DNA of 64,000 bases from NCBI GenBank assembly GCA_026874595.1, contig CM049306.1, positions 7,933,519 to 7,997,518 on the forward strand, read 5' to 3'. The translations under genes were made by a program, and so were the position numbers. How positions within the stretch are numbered: the stretch's first letter is position 1; each line of letters begins with the position of its first letter. The stretch comes from Sipunculus nudus. Lineage: Eukaryota; Annelida; Sipuncula; Golfingiida; Sipunculidae. The notes beneath the pieces were generated by a model that ran no database searches, had not been told where the DNA came from, and worked only from the letters and a program-made list of their open reading frames with translations. Positions 31,586 to 42,200 of the stretch are shown one piece after another.

Positions 31586-33038
31586 TGTCAAGGCCCAGAT
31601 TCCTATCTGGACCAATAGGCCCTTGTCCAGACCAGATCCCAATTTAGGCCGGACCAAATCTTGATCGGGATCTGGTCTGGACCAGTTCCTGATTGACATT
31701 CCATGGAAGACTAGAGCAGGCTGTTGGTGTAAACATAATATTCCAATAGGTTAATACATAAAAATAATAAACCAAGATGTATGAACAATTTTATTTTATA
31801 TATTAATATATATGTAATTAAAATATGAATATATACATATATATAATTGAAAATGTTGATTAGAGAAGTTATAAATTGTTGGTTTTCATGATATCAGGAA
31901 TTTTCACTTGAGTGTAAGCTGTTCATGAGTTGCTACAAGTTAAGAATATCCATATTTGAATACTGGGGATTGCAAACTTCATATGATGCTTAACTTCTTA
32001 TATATGTCATCCATCTTACAATTTAACTCCCTGCCTATGAAATGCATCAAATATATACACTTATTTTCACAGTGAGTCAGCTTAAACTAGTTCAATTGTT
32101 ATATCAAATTTGAATAAACAATCTGATGAAAATACTGGAAATAATAAAAAAAAGTTGAAAATTAATACAAGGACATGTAAACTAATTCAAATAAATATAA
32201 TCAGTCAATTAATTCAAACTTAAATATTAGTTAAGTTATTAAGGTAGAACAATTGACCTCACCATGAACTTTACGTGACCTTAATTGCATATTCATTAAA
32301 TGAATAATCATGATAGTAACTGTTCCATGCAGCCAGTCAGGTCATCGGTATTACTGTAAATTGTGAGTCACCTGACCATTACATAATTTGGGATACCTCT
32401 CCCAAACAGAACGTGTAGTCTGTACAAATAGCCTTGTCGGCATGTTTTCCTGGATATTTTTTTATACAAATTAGACAGTATAAAAAGTTCTAGACAAAAT
32501 GTTCTATGGGCCATTCCTACGACTATCACGTGAATAATAATGTATTACCTGCATGGCACTTAATTCGTATGAGACAAATAATCCAAAATATTGCAGGACG
32601 GTTCACAATGACTGCAAGATATTCATCAGCGATTCCAGCTGATGACGTCAGTGAATGTGACGTCTACGTCATCCACCTTCGTGACGTCATTATTGCCTTG
32701 TTAAAAGCTGTCTCAAGGAAGACCTTTTGTGTAGGAGCATTTTGGGGGCTATTATAATAATTAGGTCAAAAGAGCAGGGCATAAGGGCTCTGGTGGTGAG
32801 GTCAAAAACATGATGTCAGGGATATAGGCATGCTCTGAATCTATGCCTGGGCAGACCTGAACCTTGATAAGTTCAGATAGGAACTCATTCTCTATCCAAA
32901 AAGTTTATTATCAGGGTTGAGGCCGGACCAAATCCTGATCGGCAACTGGTCTGGACCAATCAGCGAGACCAGATCCCGATCAGGATTTAGTCCAGCCTAA
33001 ACCTCAAACAGGATTTGGTCAGGATCTTGGCCTTGACA
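31586..33038. mobile_element. TIR element A between (TA)n tracts
   Basis: Ends TGTCAAGGCC (31586-31595) and GGCCTTGACA (33029-33038), each next to TATATA. Inner terminal sequences of about 100 bp are also inverted (CCGGACCAAATC(T/C)TGATCGG and GACCAGATCCCGATCAGGAT types) and can fold within one arm. No coding capacity. A TA duplication would fit Tc1/mariner-like or related insertion. Confidence 0.65.
32643..32689. promoter_or_regulatory. Cluster of CRE-like sites
   Basis: TGACGTCA at 32643 and 32682, with TGACGTCT and TACGTCA between them: four CREB/ATF-type motifs in under 50 bp. It lies inside TIR element A. Function unknown. Confidence 0.45.
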
Positions 33039-33152
33039 TATATATGTATAATTTATATATTTTAATATGGTTTATATATATGTGTGTGTATTAACACAAT
33101 TATCCTTCATTCAACCTGCAAAAGGTGAAGTAGTGTGACAGATTGAAATATT

Positions 33153-33176
33153 GTATATATATATATATATATATAT

Positions 33177-33216
<40 letters not shown>
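33153..33216. repeat. (TA)n microsatellite
   Basis: About 60 bp of TA units with one TTG interruption, directly abutting TIR element B. Confidence 0.95.
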
Positions 33217-33220
<4 letters not shown>

Positions 33221-35826
33221 GAGGGAAGAATGAGAATCTGGGAAAATCCGGAATCCTCCTTGGAAAAATTAGAATTCTGATTTTTTCCCTGGAAAAAAGA
33301 GATCCAGAGATGGTATGAAGGGATTCCCATTCTTCCCAGGAAATTGAGAATTCTCATTTTTCCCGGGAGAGATTGGAATTAAATTTTGAAATTCAAACCT
33401 GGGAAAAATGAGAATTCTCATTCTTCCCTGGAAGAATGGGAATTATTGATGCCAACTTAACTCTTAATTTTTAGCTCAGCTGACTATAAGTCATCTGAGC
33501 TATAGTCGTGGTCCATTGTCCGTCGTCCGTCCGTCGGTCCGTAGATGTGGCACGTTTTGAAACCGTAAGACCTAGGAATCCCAAATTCAGCATAATGTTA
33601 GATGTATCCAAGATCTCCCACCAAGCGGAAAACTAGGTCTTTGCGACTTTGTTCCTTTGAGAAATTTAGAAAAAACCTCAATTTTTTATTAAAATCCTAT
33701 TTTCACACTTCAGGACTGCCTTATATCAAAACCACTCATCTGTTTTTCCTCATATTTACCATAAATATTCCTCTATATAGTTCCTATGTACATGCCAGAA
33801 ATTAAGTCTGTAAAGTATAAATTCTTTAAGTTATGGGCCTAAACATAATGGACTTTGTAAAAAATCAGGAAAAATAATAACTCACTTAACATGAAAAATT
33901 TTGAAACTATAGTCTATTTTCTCAAGTATATAACTATGTTTATTTAAGATTCAATTGTTTACCCAAAATTAGATCTGAATTTTGTAAATTTTTTAAGTTA
34001 ATAGCATAAAAAAAAATCAGTACCTTAAATTTTGCCCAACTTTGACCATGGCACGTTTTTTTCCTGTAAGTACCATTGATTTAATTTTCACAGCATGTAA
34101 ACATAAATATTTAGTTTGTCTAAATCTGAAATTTGAAAATAAAAGCTTGAAAATTAAGCTAGTTATTGATTTTTTTTTCTGTAGTCACTTGGTTTGATTA
34201 CAGATGCAGGGTCCCGCTCCAGGTCACTGGAAGTCAGCTACGCCAGGGTTTCTGATTTGTTACAGTCACTGGGGGAGATCCCCTGCTGTGACAGGTGTAC
34301 AGTTATTCTCATATCACCACCCCAATCACCCCCCCCCCCCCCCACAAACCCACTGCTGTTTGCTGTTTCCACTCCGATATGCAAAAACTTTCCTTGAAAA
34401 AATAATTCAAGGTGTAATCCAGAAGATGCAATGTTGTGTAATGTAGCATTTTTAAAGAAATCAATTTTCTTTTAACTGATTTTAACAAGTATAAATGAAC
34501 CCATCAGTATGCTTAAATTATTATAAAATATGAAGCACATTATGGATAAATAAAGACACAATTAAAAATTGTGAAATCTAAATCAAGTATTATTTTTAGA
34601 TATTTATTGTTTTGCAGATTTAAAAGATATATTTTTGTGGTAAAAAATAAATAATCATTTGTATGCATGATGTGGTGTTATCTGACAAGATTGAGATTTA
34701 TGATGATGCAATTGAGAATTATGAATCAACTTTTATATTCAGATATATATGTTAAATTGGAAATGTATAGAAATATAAACTTAAATTAGAAAATAATTGA
34801 TGTGATAAAAAAATCAGGATTTAATACAAACATTTGTTCATTATTTTCCTGCCTCAGCAGAATTTGAGATCAGGCTTTGTTTGCCCAGTTTTATGTTGTT
34901 AATTAGCTATATTTCAACTGTATACATTTCATAAAAAAATACATATATATTTAATAATATATATTATACAAAAAAATAGATGCAATTGAACAAATGTGTA
35001 AACTACTGAAATGTCAACAGTTAATCGAAAAACCAACTAATGATCATTGTAATAGTACAGATCATTTGTTCACAAACTGCTCACATGCTTTAGTTTCAAC
35101 ATTAGGAAACACATGGTCAGGTCACAAAATATTTTTTGCAACAATTTCTTGCTCATCAATACAAACCAATCATATAAACCAACCATGGCTTTTATTAGCT
35201 CTTCCTCTTACACTTTATCTCCATTAGATATTATTTTAGATTTTTACCTTCAAGGTTAAGGTCAGCTGAGCACAGTGACCCATAGGTCTCTTGTTTTCAT
35301 ACTTATTTCTCTTTTTAAGAAAGAAACTTTTACCTTCTTTTTTTCTCATTAATTCTGACCTGTTCAAGTATTAAAAAAAAAGAAATAAATAGTACACTCA
35401 CACAAAATAGAAATATGTGAATAAAATATGAACCTGAGAAAAAGTGTTATACATGTGTTATACAAAGTGTTACTGTTCTTTTAGCAATGGTCAGTTAATA
35501 ACATTAAAGTTTGGTTATAATACCGTCGTAAAATATGCAAACTTAACCAACCGTAATTATTAAAGGATATCATTTAACAAATTGGAGCTGGCTTGGAAAA
35601 ATAAGAATTCTGGTTTTTCTCGGGGAAAAATCAGAATTCTCATTCTTCCTGGGAAAAAATGAGAATCAAATCATAGTATGAAATGATTCTCATTTTTCCC
35701 CGGGAAGAATGGGAATTCCTATTATTCCCGGGAAAAATCAGAATTCTCATTTTCCCGGATAAATCAGAATTCTTATTTTATCCGGAAGGATTCCGGATCT
35801 TCCCAGATTCTCATTCTTCCCTCGAC

Positions 35827-35827
<1 letters not shown>
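33217..35827. mobile_element. TIR element B, interrupted by an R3 repeat
   Basis: Ends TGTCGAGGGAAGAATGAGAA (33217) and its inverse ending CCCTCGACA (35827), followed on both sides by TA repeats. The inverted arms are about 220 bp, built of GAATTCTCATT and TTCCCGGGA words that are themselves palindromic. The centre (33472-35301) is an R3 copy, so the original element was short and almost entirely hairpin. Confidence 0.75.
33472..35301 (+). repeat. Repeat family R3, plus-strand copy inside element B
   Basis: Starts AGCTCAGCTGACTATAAGTC and ends GTCAGCTGAGCACAGTGACC. Contains GTCCGTCGTCCGTCCGTC near 33520 and a poly(C) run at 34328-34343. Parallel to 63021-64000 and inverse to 14798-17405. No coding capacity. 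Confidence 0.75.

Positions 35828-35861
<34 letters not shown>
35828..35861. repeat. (AT)n microsatellite
   Basis: Short AT tract bordering the right end of TIR element B, followed by GTGTGTGTGCGTG. Confidence 0.9.
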
Positions 35862-35864
<3 letters not shown>

Positions 35865-36534
35865 TGGTGTGTGTGTGCGTGCTGTATCTCGATTTCTGTA
35901 TTAACTATTTGTAAAAACAAATTTTATATTATATTGTGGCCCAGATCCCTTTCCAAACAGTTGCCTTTGTTTCAAGGTATAACCTAATGTGCCTGCAGTC
36001 ACTTGGGCCTGTAACTCATCAGGTTAACAGGTTAGGTTTTAATTGACTTAGTATAAATTGTTATATCAGGTAGTCATGGTTGGCTAGATGCCATACCAGA
36101 GCAATAATTTTATGGTTGATGTACATAGATAACATTAATATCAAAAGCTTACTAAATAATCAAGTCACTTAAGAATCAAGTTTTTAGCTATATAAAGCCA
36201 TAATTATGTGGTTTTAAATGGCAGGTTTCTGTCACCTTGGGTCTAGGTTCTCCAAGAAATCTCCAGTCTCTAAAATTTTAGCAAACATGGTGGTCACCCA
36301 AATTGTTTCAAAACAATTTTATAAATTGTTCTCTGTACCTAAATAGGGCATTGATTTTTTGCCAGGAAAAGACAAGCAGAATTGATTGATAGTTGCTTGA
36401 TTACTTGGTAACCTCTTTAAACCTCCCAAATGGGTCTTCCGGTGTAAGAAATGCATTAACTTTTATTCAGAGATCTTTCAGAAATTTCAAAGAAATTTTA
36501 GGTTTTATCGAGTGCCCACAACATCACACCGCTC

Positions 36535-36780
36535 TCCACCTTGGCATTGCTGACCTTCACCTTGGCGAATTATCACAGAGACCTAATTGTTTCTGTATCA
36601 AGCACCAGACGTCACTACTTTTTGGGTTTGGAGACACACCACACGGCAATCTGAAGAGGTGCAACTGTTCCCCTGGACTATGACAAATAATTATACCATG
36701 TCATATACAGCAAATGTGCCTACCTTTTAATGTAATGGACAGGTTCACAGCTGCCACGCCTTTCATGTTCATTTTCTCTA
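36535..36780 (+). repeat. Direct repeat, copy 1 (pair with 37368-37590)
   Basis: Shares with the second copy the blocks AATTGTTTCTGTAT, GGCAATCTGAAGAGG, GACAAATAATTATACCA and ATGGACAGGTTCACAGC in the same order. The pair brackets the Helitron N-terminal fragment. Confidence 0.8.
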
Positions 36781-36869
36781 CATCGCTATGTCTTACCTTT
36801 CCTCAGACAGAGACACCTGGTGCTCCATATCGTACTACCTCTTGCAGATTATGCCACGTTGAAAGAGAC

Positions 36870-37170
36870 AGACTACCTGGTCAAGAAATGATGCCAAACA
36901 TAGTCGGAATGCCCAAAGGATGAGGAGAGCACAAGAATCTGATGAAGCCAGGACTGCCAGACTCCAGGATCAAAGAGTCCAGACAAATAACATAAGTGAA
37001 AGGCAGACAGATGAGGAGAGGAATGTACGTCTCCAGCAAGATAAAGACAGGCACAGAATCATCAGAGAAGAAAGGAGACTCACACAGCATAGTATGTCTG
37101 CTGATGCTGATGTTGGTGCTCTGACAAAAGTATGCCCTCACTGTTCTGCCTCCCACTTCCCTGGAGAAAC
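36870..37170 (+). pseudogene. Helitron protein fragment, N-terminal region
   Basis: The frame opening near 36920 has a run of Arg/Glu/Ser-rich repeats (RRAQESDEARTARLQDQR and similar) followed by DVGALTKVCPHCSASHFPGE. An RES-type charged repeat and then a xxCxHCxAxxFxGE block are typical of the region before Helitron_like_N in autonomous Helitron proteins. After FPGETTD the similarity stops. Broken, without the HUH replication domain. Confidence 0.6.
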
Positions 37171-37367
37171 CACCGATATCTATCTGTATTCTACTAAAAT
37201 TGTCTTGTCTGTTATTTTGTTTGTCCCAGATAACCGGCAGAAATGGCCAATAACAGTTGGCCTGTTTTGCTATCAGCATCAGTCAGATCCTCTACCGGTA
37301 ACTTCCAGAATGCACACCAATTTTGGGCCTTCCACTTGCACAAAATTAAATTCCCGGGCCCTTTTGA

Positions 37368-37590
37368 CCATCACCTTGGCCAATTACCATGAAGACATAA
37401 ATAATTGTTTCTGTATTGAGCACCAGACACTATTACCTTGCGGGTCTGGGGACACACTATGGGGCAATCTGAAGAGGTTCCCCTGGACTGTGACAAATAA
37501 TTATACCACGTCATATACAGTGACAGTTTGCCTTCCATTTGTTGTTATGGACAGGTTCACAGCCGCCACACCCAACATGTTCTTTTTAGC
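37368..37590 (+). repeat. Direct repeat, copy 2
   Basis: Second copy of the block at 36535-36780. It ends CATGTTCTTTTT, where an R2 repeat begins. Confidence 0.8.
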
Positions 37591-38480
37591 GAACCTGTGA
37601 GCTTATGCGATGGCGCAACGTCGTCCGTCCGCCGTCCAGGGCTGGCTTTCCGCTGTCCATGGCTGTAAGTCAGAAACTGTCGGAGCTAGCAGCTCCAAAT
37701 TACATGTAAAAATTCGTCACATGTAAAACTTGGTGCCCTGGAGCTTATTATTGGGTATCTGCATTAATTTAGATTTTATAGAGAAAAAGCTTAAAAACCT
37801 TTAAAAATCTTCATCTCTGAAACTGTCCAGCCAAATTGTCCAATATTTCACAAAAATGATCCTTAAAACAATCTCTCTCAAGTTTGTTCGAATGGTTCCA
37901 GTTCGGAGATTTTTGGCCAAGTTACAGGAGGTTGAATTTAGTCATCTGTCCAAAAAAGCACACTAAAATTAAAATCTCAAAAACGGCTGGAGCTATAATG
38001 ACCAAATTTTATACCAATGTTTGTCACATAAGTCATATCTGATTTTGAGGTATTGGTGGCGCCACCTACATTGATGTGTTTTTTACAAGCGAAAACGTAA
38101 TTTTAAACTCTTCTAGCTTATACACTGATTTATGATGAAACTGTTCAGCTGATTGGTTTAAACTTTACAAGAATTATTCTATGGTAGGGTTCTGCCAGTT
38201 TTATATATAGATTAGGTAAATACAGTTTTAAAAAAGCATTGTAGCTAATTGAAAAAGGCTTTCTGTATTTGAAAACAGATTTGACTTCATACTGAGTTTC
38301 AGCAGCCAAGTAAGAGGTCACTCAGTACAAACAAGTGGGGTCCAGACATCACCATGGCAACTGACCTGGCTGGGGGGGGGTGTCTAGACAATGTGTCTAG
38401 ACGTCTAGAAACAGCGTCTAGACGTCTGGACACATTGTTTAGAAGCAGAATTCCCAGATTATTGGAACTGTATCTTTCAA
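37584..38480 (+). repeat. Repeat family R2, short copy
   Basis: Starts TTTAGCGAACCTGTGAGC, with GTCGTCCGTCCGCCGTCC soon after and GGTGGCGCCACC near 38055. The right end is vague. A TCTAGACGTCTAGA-type tandem palindrome near 38385-38440 may lie outside it. Confidence 0.7.
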
Positions 38481-39121
38481 CTGTTTGAAAAAACTTGGTT
38501 TGCATTTTAAGCGAATCAGTTTATCATCAGGTCACATGTGAACTGCTGCACCCTCATTTTTGGTTGACCTCTGATTATTCCTTGCTGCCCAGCGTCCATT
38601 TGTGCTTCTGTTTCCACACATAAACCCACATATCTCGGGAACCGTTTGACCGATCAGGCTAAAAATTTTGCACAAATGTAGCCCTTTGATAGCTTTATAA
38701 CATGCACTAAAAATGGTGGCGCCACCTGGAACCATTTTTGCACAGCGTCCATCTGTTCATCTGCTTTTGGATAATATTACTCATATCTCTGCAGTGGTTT
38801 AACTTACTCACCTGAAATTTTGCAGGTTTATACATCCTGGACAACTTTCTCAATTTATATCAGGTGGCGCCACCTACATTCGCATTTACTCTGCAGACAT
38901 CCAAGCTCATATCTCGGGAACCGTTTGACCGATTGGGCCAAAATTTTGGATATGTATAAATCTTACATAGCTCTTCATCATAGGCGAAACTGGTGGCGCC
39001 AGCTGCAACCATTAATGCACAGCGTCCATCAGTTCATCTGCCTTTGGATAAAATCACTCATATCTCAGCAGTGGTTTGACTTATCCACCTGAAATTTTGC
39101 AGGTTTATACATCATGGACAG

Positions 39122-39939
39122 TGTCACACCACACACGCAGCGGACATATGTTCTTGAGTTCTTTCACACAGAAAAGTCCAAAATACCACTCTTTGTCTGA
39201 ACTGAAGAACACGGTTTATTCCGGTAACATCCAACAATTGGCCACCGTCGTCGTTGACTGGATCCAATCTCACAATTACAACGTCTTCAACAAATACCAA
39301 TCACGTATATCTTCTGACGCCCTGATCGGCTTCAACTATCTATATTCTCTCCAGGACTAATACTGTCCTCGCGGAATTTATAACACACCCCACTCGGTGT
39401 TCAACTAATCCGTCGTTGACATAAAACGACCTGTCACCAGTTGAGGGTAACTTCCAAATTCATTCACTTCTTCTCTCTGACCGGCCTTGACACCGCCCTA
39501 TTTATACCTGGGTAACCGAAACTTCTAGAAGTCTCTAGAATAATCAAGTCGTTTCTTGTCAAGACTAGCACTTACGGGATTTTCTAGAATTTACCTATTG
39601 GAAATTACACATTACCTGAATTCTCTAGAACCTTCTGTCATCTAATTATAATAAATCATGGTACAGTAAGTCCATTTACTTACATAATATACAATATACT
39701 ATGAGATAATCCACCAGCATCGTCGGCACCGATGTAAACAAACAGGATGACAACAACAGCTGACAACCTCACCAAACATTATTAACTCCGTCTCTCCAAC
39801 TACACTTTATGATCTGATACTCCAATTTAATATTAACTGGCCTGCTAATGCACCGCATCAATTATATTTTCCCTAACTTATTTCATTATTTTATGAAATT
39901 CCACTTGACATACACTAGGCGGGTAGCACATTTGTGTCA
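39122..39939 (-). repeat. 3' LTR
   Basis: 818 bp. Carries the same TATAAATA (39507-39500) and AATAAA (39220-39215) on the minus strand. It differs from the 5' LTR at a limited number of positions, mostly near the CACACACGCAG end. Confidence 0.9.
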
Positions 39940-39942
39940 CAT

Positions 39943-39953
39943 GCCCCCCCTTA
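39943..39953 (-). promoter_or_regulatory. Polypurine tract
   Basis: Minus-strand AAGGGGGGG and CATG directly before the 3' LTR, in the position where plus-strand DNA synthesis is primed. Confidence 0.65.
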
Positions 39954-40440
39954 AGAAAAATCTCTGAAAGATATTTTTCCAGTACCCAACAAAAACACAA
40001 ATGTGTACTGTTACACATCAAATGCATCATCATGTAAATTACAAGCTTTTATGTAGTACATTGATGACCTTGTATTTGCAGTATCACACTGCTCACATGT
40101 GTGTACCCAAATAATGGCTATGTGTAACTATTTAACAGTCATCACATGTAGAACATTACACCCTCATCCTACTATTTGAACAACATCAAACATACATACA
40201 ATTATAATGTAACCTCATGATACAGTACCATCACATATCAAATATGACATTATTGTATGTACATTTATCTCATGAATCATATTTACAAAATGTAACATGT
40301 TTAACCTCTGTTTACAGATTATACTATCTGTTTCAGATCTACCTACACAACTCGACTTAAGAAGTCAGCTGCATTGTTTTTACTACCTTGAATTGATTTC
40401 CACATTTTATCAATTCCTGTAACATTTAACCAATCAATAA
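39954..40440 (-). other. Retrotransposon 3' untranslated interior
   Basis: Non-coding, AT-rich. No trace of reverse transcriptase or integrase. Confidence 0.6.
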
Positions 40441-40444
40441 ATGA

Positions 40445-40927
40445 TCATCTCTTCTTCTTGGTTTTATGTCTTATCTTTGGCCCTGTCACTACATCACTGA
40501 CATGCCACTTAGGGTCTGGATCTTCACGAACCCCCTCAACATTTCCAATAATCAAATCAAACATGGGATCATCGACACAAGCGGCTTCTACGCTACCTAC
40601 ATAGTATGGTGTGTCTATGTCTATCCTCGCCATAGGATGTACACTCCCACGCCGATTAAAACCAATGACACATATCTTCTTATTTAATAGCTGGTCTTTA
40701 CCTACTAGACCAGTCCTAACACCATCACAACCGGTGTCTCTCATCACCTTTACATCAGTATCACCCACTCTACCCTGGGCTACTGGTACTTGACCTTCAG
40801 ACTGAACCTCCGCAGTCTCATCTACACTAATACATGCAATACTTGAGTGAATCACAGCCTGAGTATTTCTCTGGCTCACTTTATCTTCATCACTCTCATT
40901 TTCCTGTGTAGACAATTTCTTGCAATC
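40445..40927 (-). pseudogene. Retroviral-type aspartic protease segment
   Basis: In frame after the TGA. It has the active-site triad in the form VMRDTGCDGV, a FNRRGSVHPMARIDIDTPYY strand region and the second hydrophobic motif FDLIIGN. It ends in a basic tail KTKKKR and a stop, where pol would normally continue into reverse transcriptase. DTGC instead of DTGA/DSGA is unusual. Labelled a pseudogene because no ATG-initiated frame reaches it without recoding. Confidence 0.75.
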
Positions 40928-41146
40928 TCATGCAAGATGACCAATTACTCCACAATTATAACACCCCTTGCAATTCCGTGCTATATGACCAATCCTCCCA
41001 CATTTAAAACAATTTCTACACCTCCATGCTACATGACCAATTTTCCCACATTTGTAACAACAGATCTCTTCATCCTTCACTTTACGGTCAGATATTTCTT
41101 GACCTACAATCCTAACTGCATTACAATGTAATGGCCTGTTTGACAT
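40928..41146 (-). pseudogene. Nucleocapsid segment with CCHC zinc knuckles
   Basis: Overlaps the end of the capsid frame by 26 nt, shifted +1. Two complete CCHC knuckles ([14 protein letters not shown] and [14 protein letters not shown]) are followed by a third, [11 protein letters not shown]-stop-DC, in which a TGA replaces a residue just before the last Cys. Reading continues in the same frame into the protease. The shift and the TGA could be decay or programmed recoding. Confidence 0.8.
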
Positions 41147-42029
41147 TGTCTGGCCACTGTGGGTAACGATTTACATTCCACCTACCAGGTTGTTGTTTAC
41201 ATGCAAGTTGTCTGTTCCTGGCAACTAAGAAATTTTCTGCCAAACCAGCCAAATCTGACAAAGTAGCTGGGGCTTCCTGACGTAGGTGTACAGCTAAATC
41301 ACTGGGACAAGAGTTAATAAACTGCTCTTTTACTACTAAGTTACAGAGTTCCTCAAATGTACTCTTTGTATGAGACAACTCTACCCATCTATCTAAATAA
41401 CCCTGTAGTCTCACAATAAATTGACCTGGACTCTCTGAGTCCTCTGGCTTACACTCTCTAAACTTAACCCTGAAACCATCTTCTGTATACCCATCTCTAT
41501 TTAACAAGGCTGTCTTTACAACATCGTAATCTAAACATTGACTATTGGATAAACGACTATAACAGTCCAAAGCCTTGCCTGTCAGAAGTGCTGATAGACG
41601 AGTTGACCATGAATCTCTTTTCCACTTGGCTTGTTCAGCAAATCTTTCGAACCTCATCAAGTAGCTGTCTAGGTCATCTCTCTTGGTGAATCTAGGTAAT
41701 TCAGGGCAGCGAACAACTGCTGTCATTACAGGAGTCTGGGGCTGAGCAGTCCTCTCTTGAAGATGGAGTCTTCTTTCCAACATGAGGAGTTCATGTTGTG
41801 TTTCTCTTTCTCTTTCTTCTCTTGCTGCTTGTTCACTCTCTCTCTGTCTCTCAGCCTCCTCTCTTTCTCTCTGTCTTTGGGCTTCCTCTCTCTCCCTCTC
41901 TCTTTCTCTCTCTCTTTGCCTTTCTTCCCTGTCGGCGGCCTGCTGTTCCTTCACAAATTCTTGCAATGCAGGGCCTTCGTATCCCAACTCTTGGCCAACT
42001 TTAATCAACTGCTGGACTGTAGTTGCCAT
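41121..42029 (-). CDS. gag: Gag capsid protein of the LTR retrotransposon (SCAN-like)
   Basis: 302 codons from the first ATG after the primer site. Residues 33-80 are an almost pure Arg/Glu/Gln coiled-coil ([15 protein letters not shown]). Residues about 105-275 form a retrotransposon capsid. The C-terminal part, with [18 protein letters not shown] (225-242) and [15 protein letters not shown] (256-270), resembles the SCAN domain, which is known to derive from Gag of Gmr1-like Ty3/gypsy elements. The frame stops just after NVKQAITL, while zinc knuckles follow in the +1 frame. Intact otherwise. Confidence 0.88.
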   Translation of the reverse strand: MATTVQQLIKVGQELGYEGPALQEFVKEQQAADREERQREREREREREEAQRQREREEAERQRESEQAAREERERETQHELLMLERRLHLQERTAQPQTPVMTAVVRCPELPRFTKRDDLDSYLMRFERFAEQAKWKRDSWSTRLSALLTGKALDCYSRLSNSQCLDYDVVKTALLNRDGYTEDGFRVKFRECKPEDSESPGQFIVRLQGYLDRWVELSHTKSTFEELCNLVVKEQFINSCPSDLAVHLRQEAPATLSDLAGLAENFLVARNRQLACKQQPGRWNVNRYPQWPDNVKQAITL

Positions 42030-42174
42030 GTTGCTACAGCACAGTCGATTTCACTGCTATAGGATTTATACCGACTTCTGGCAGTAGTACCTCTGGATTT
42101 TACATAGCTTGCCGATTATCGCCCAATCCACACTTCGATCTGTTGAATTTCCACTTGATTTCTTCCGCTGTCTG

Positions 42175-42192
42175 TCACCGGACGAGCCCCCA
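42175..42192 (-). promoter_or_regulatory. Primer binding site, tRNA-Pro type
   Basis: Minus strand, 8 nt after the 5' LTR: TGGGGGCTCGTCCGG followed by TGA. The first 15 bases equal the tRNA-Pro primer site known from gammaretroviruses; the last three differ. Confidence 0.75.
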
Positions 42193-42200
42193 CTTATATA

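Noticed and set aside
36881-37279. 132-codon minus-strand frame
   Set aside because: Opposite to the Helitron-like charged repeat, and no domain of its own.
39940-40440. Reverse transcriptase or integrase after the protease
   Set aside because: No YxDD, HHCC or DDE-type residues in any frame. The interval is non-coding.
41757-42087. Plus-strand open frames rich in Leu and Ser
   Set aside because: Antisense of the CT-rich repeat that encodes the Arg/Glu coiled coil of Gag.
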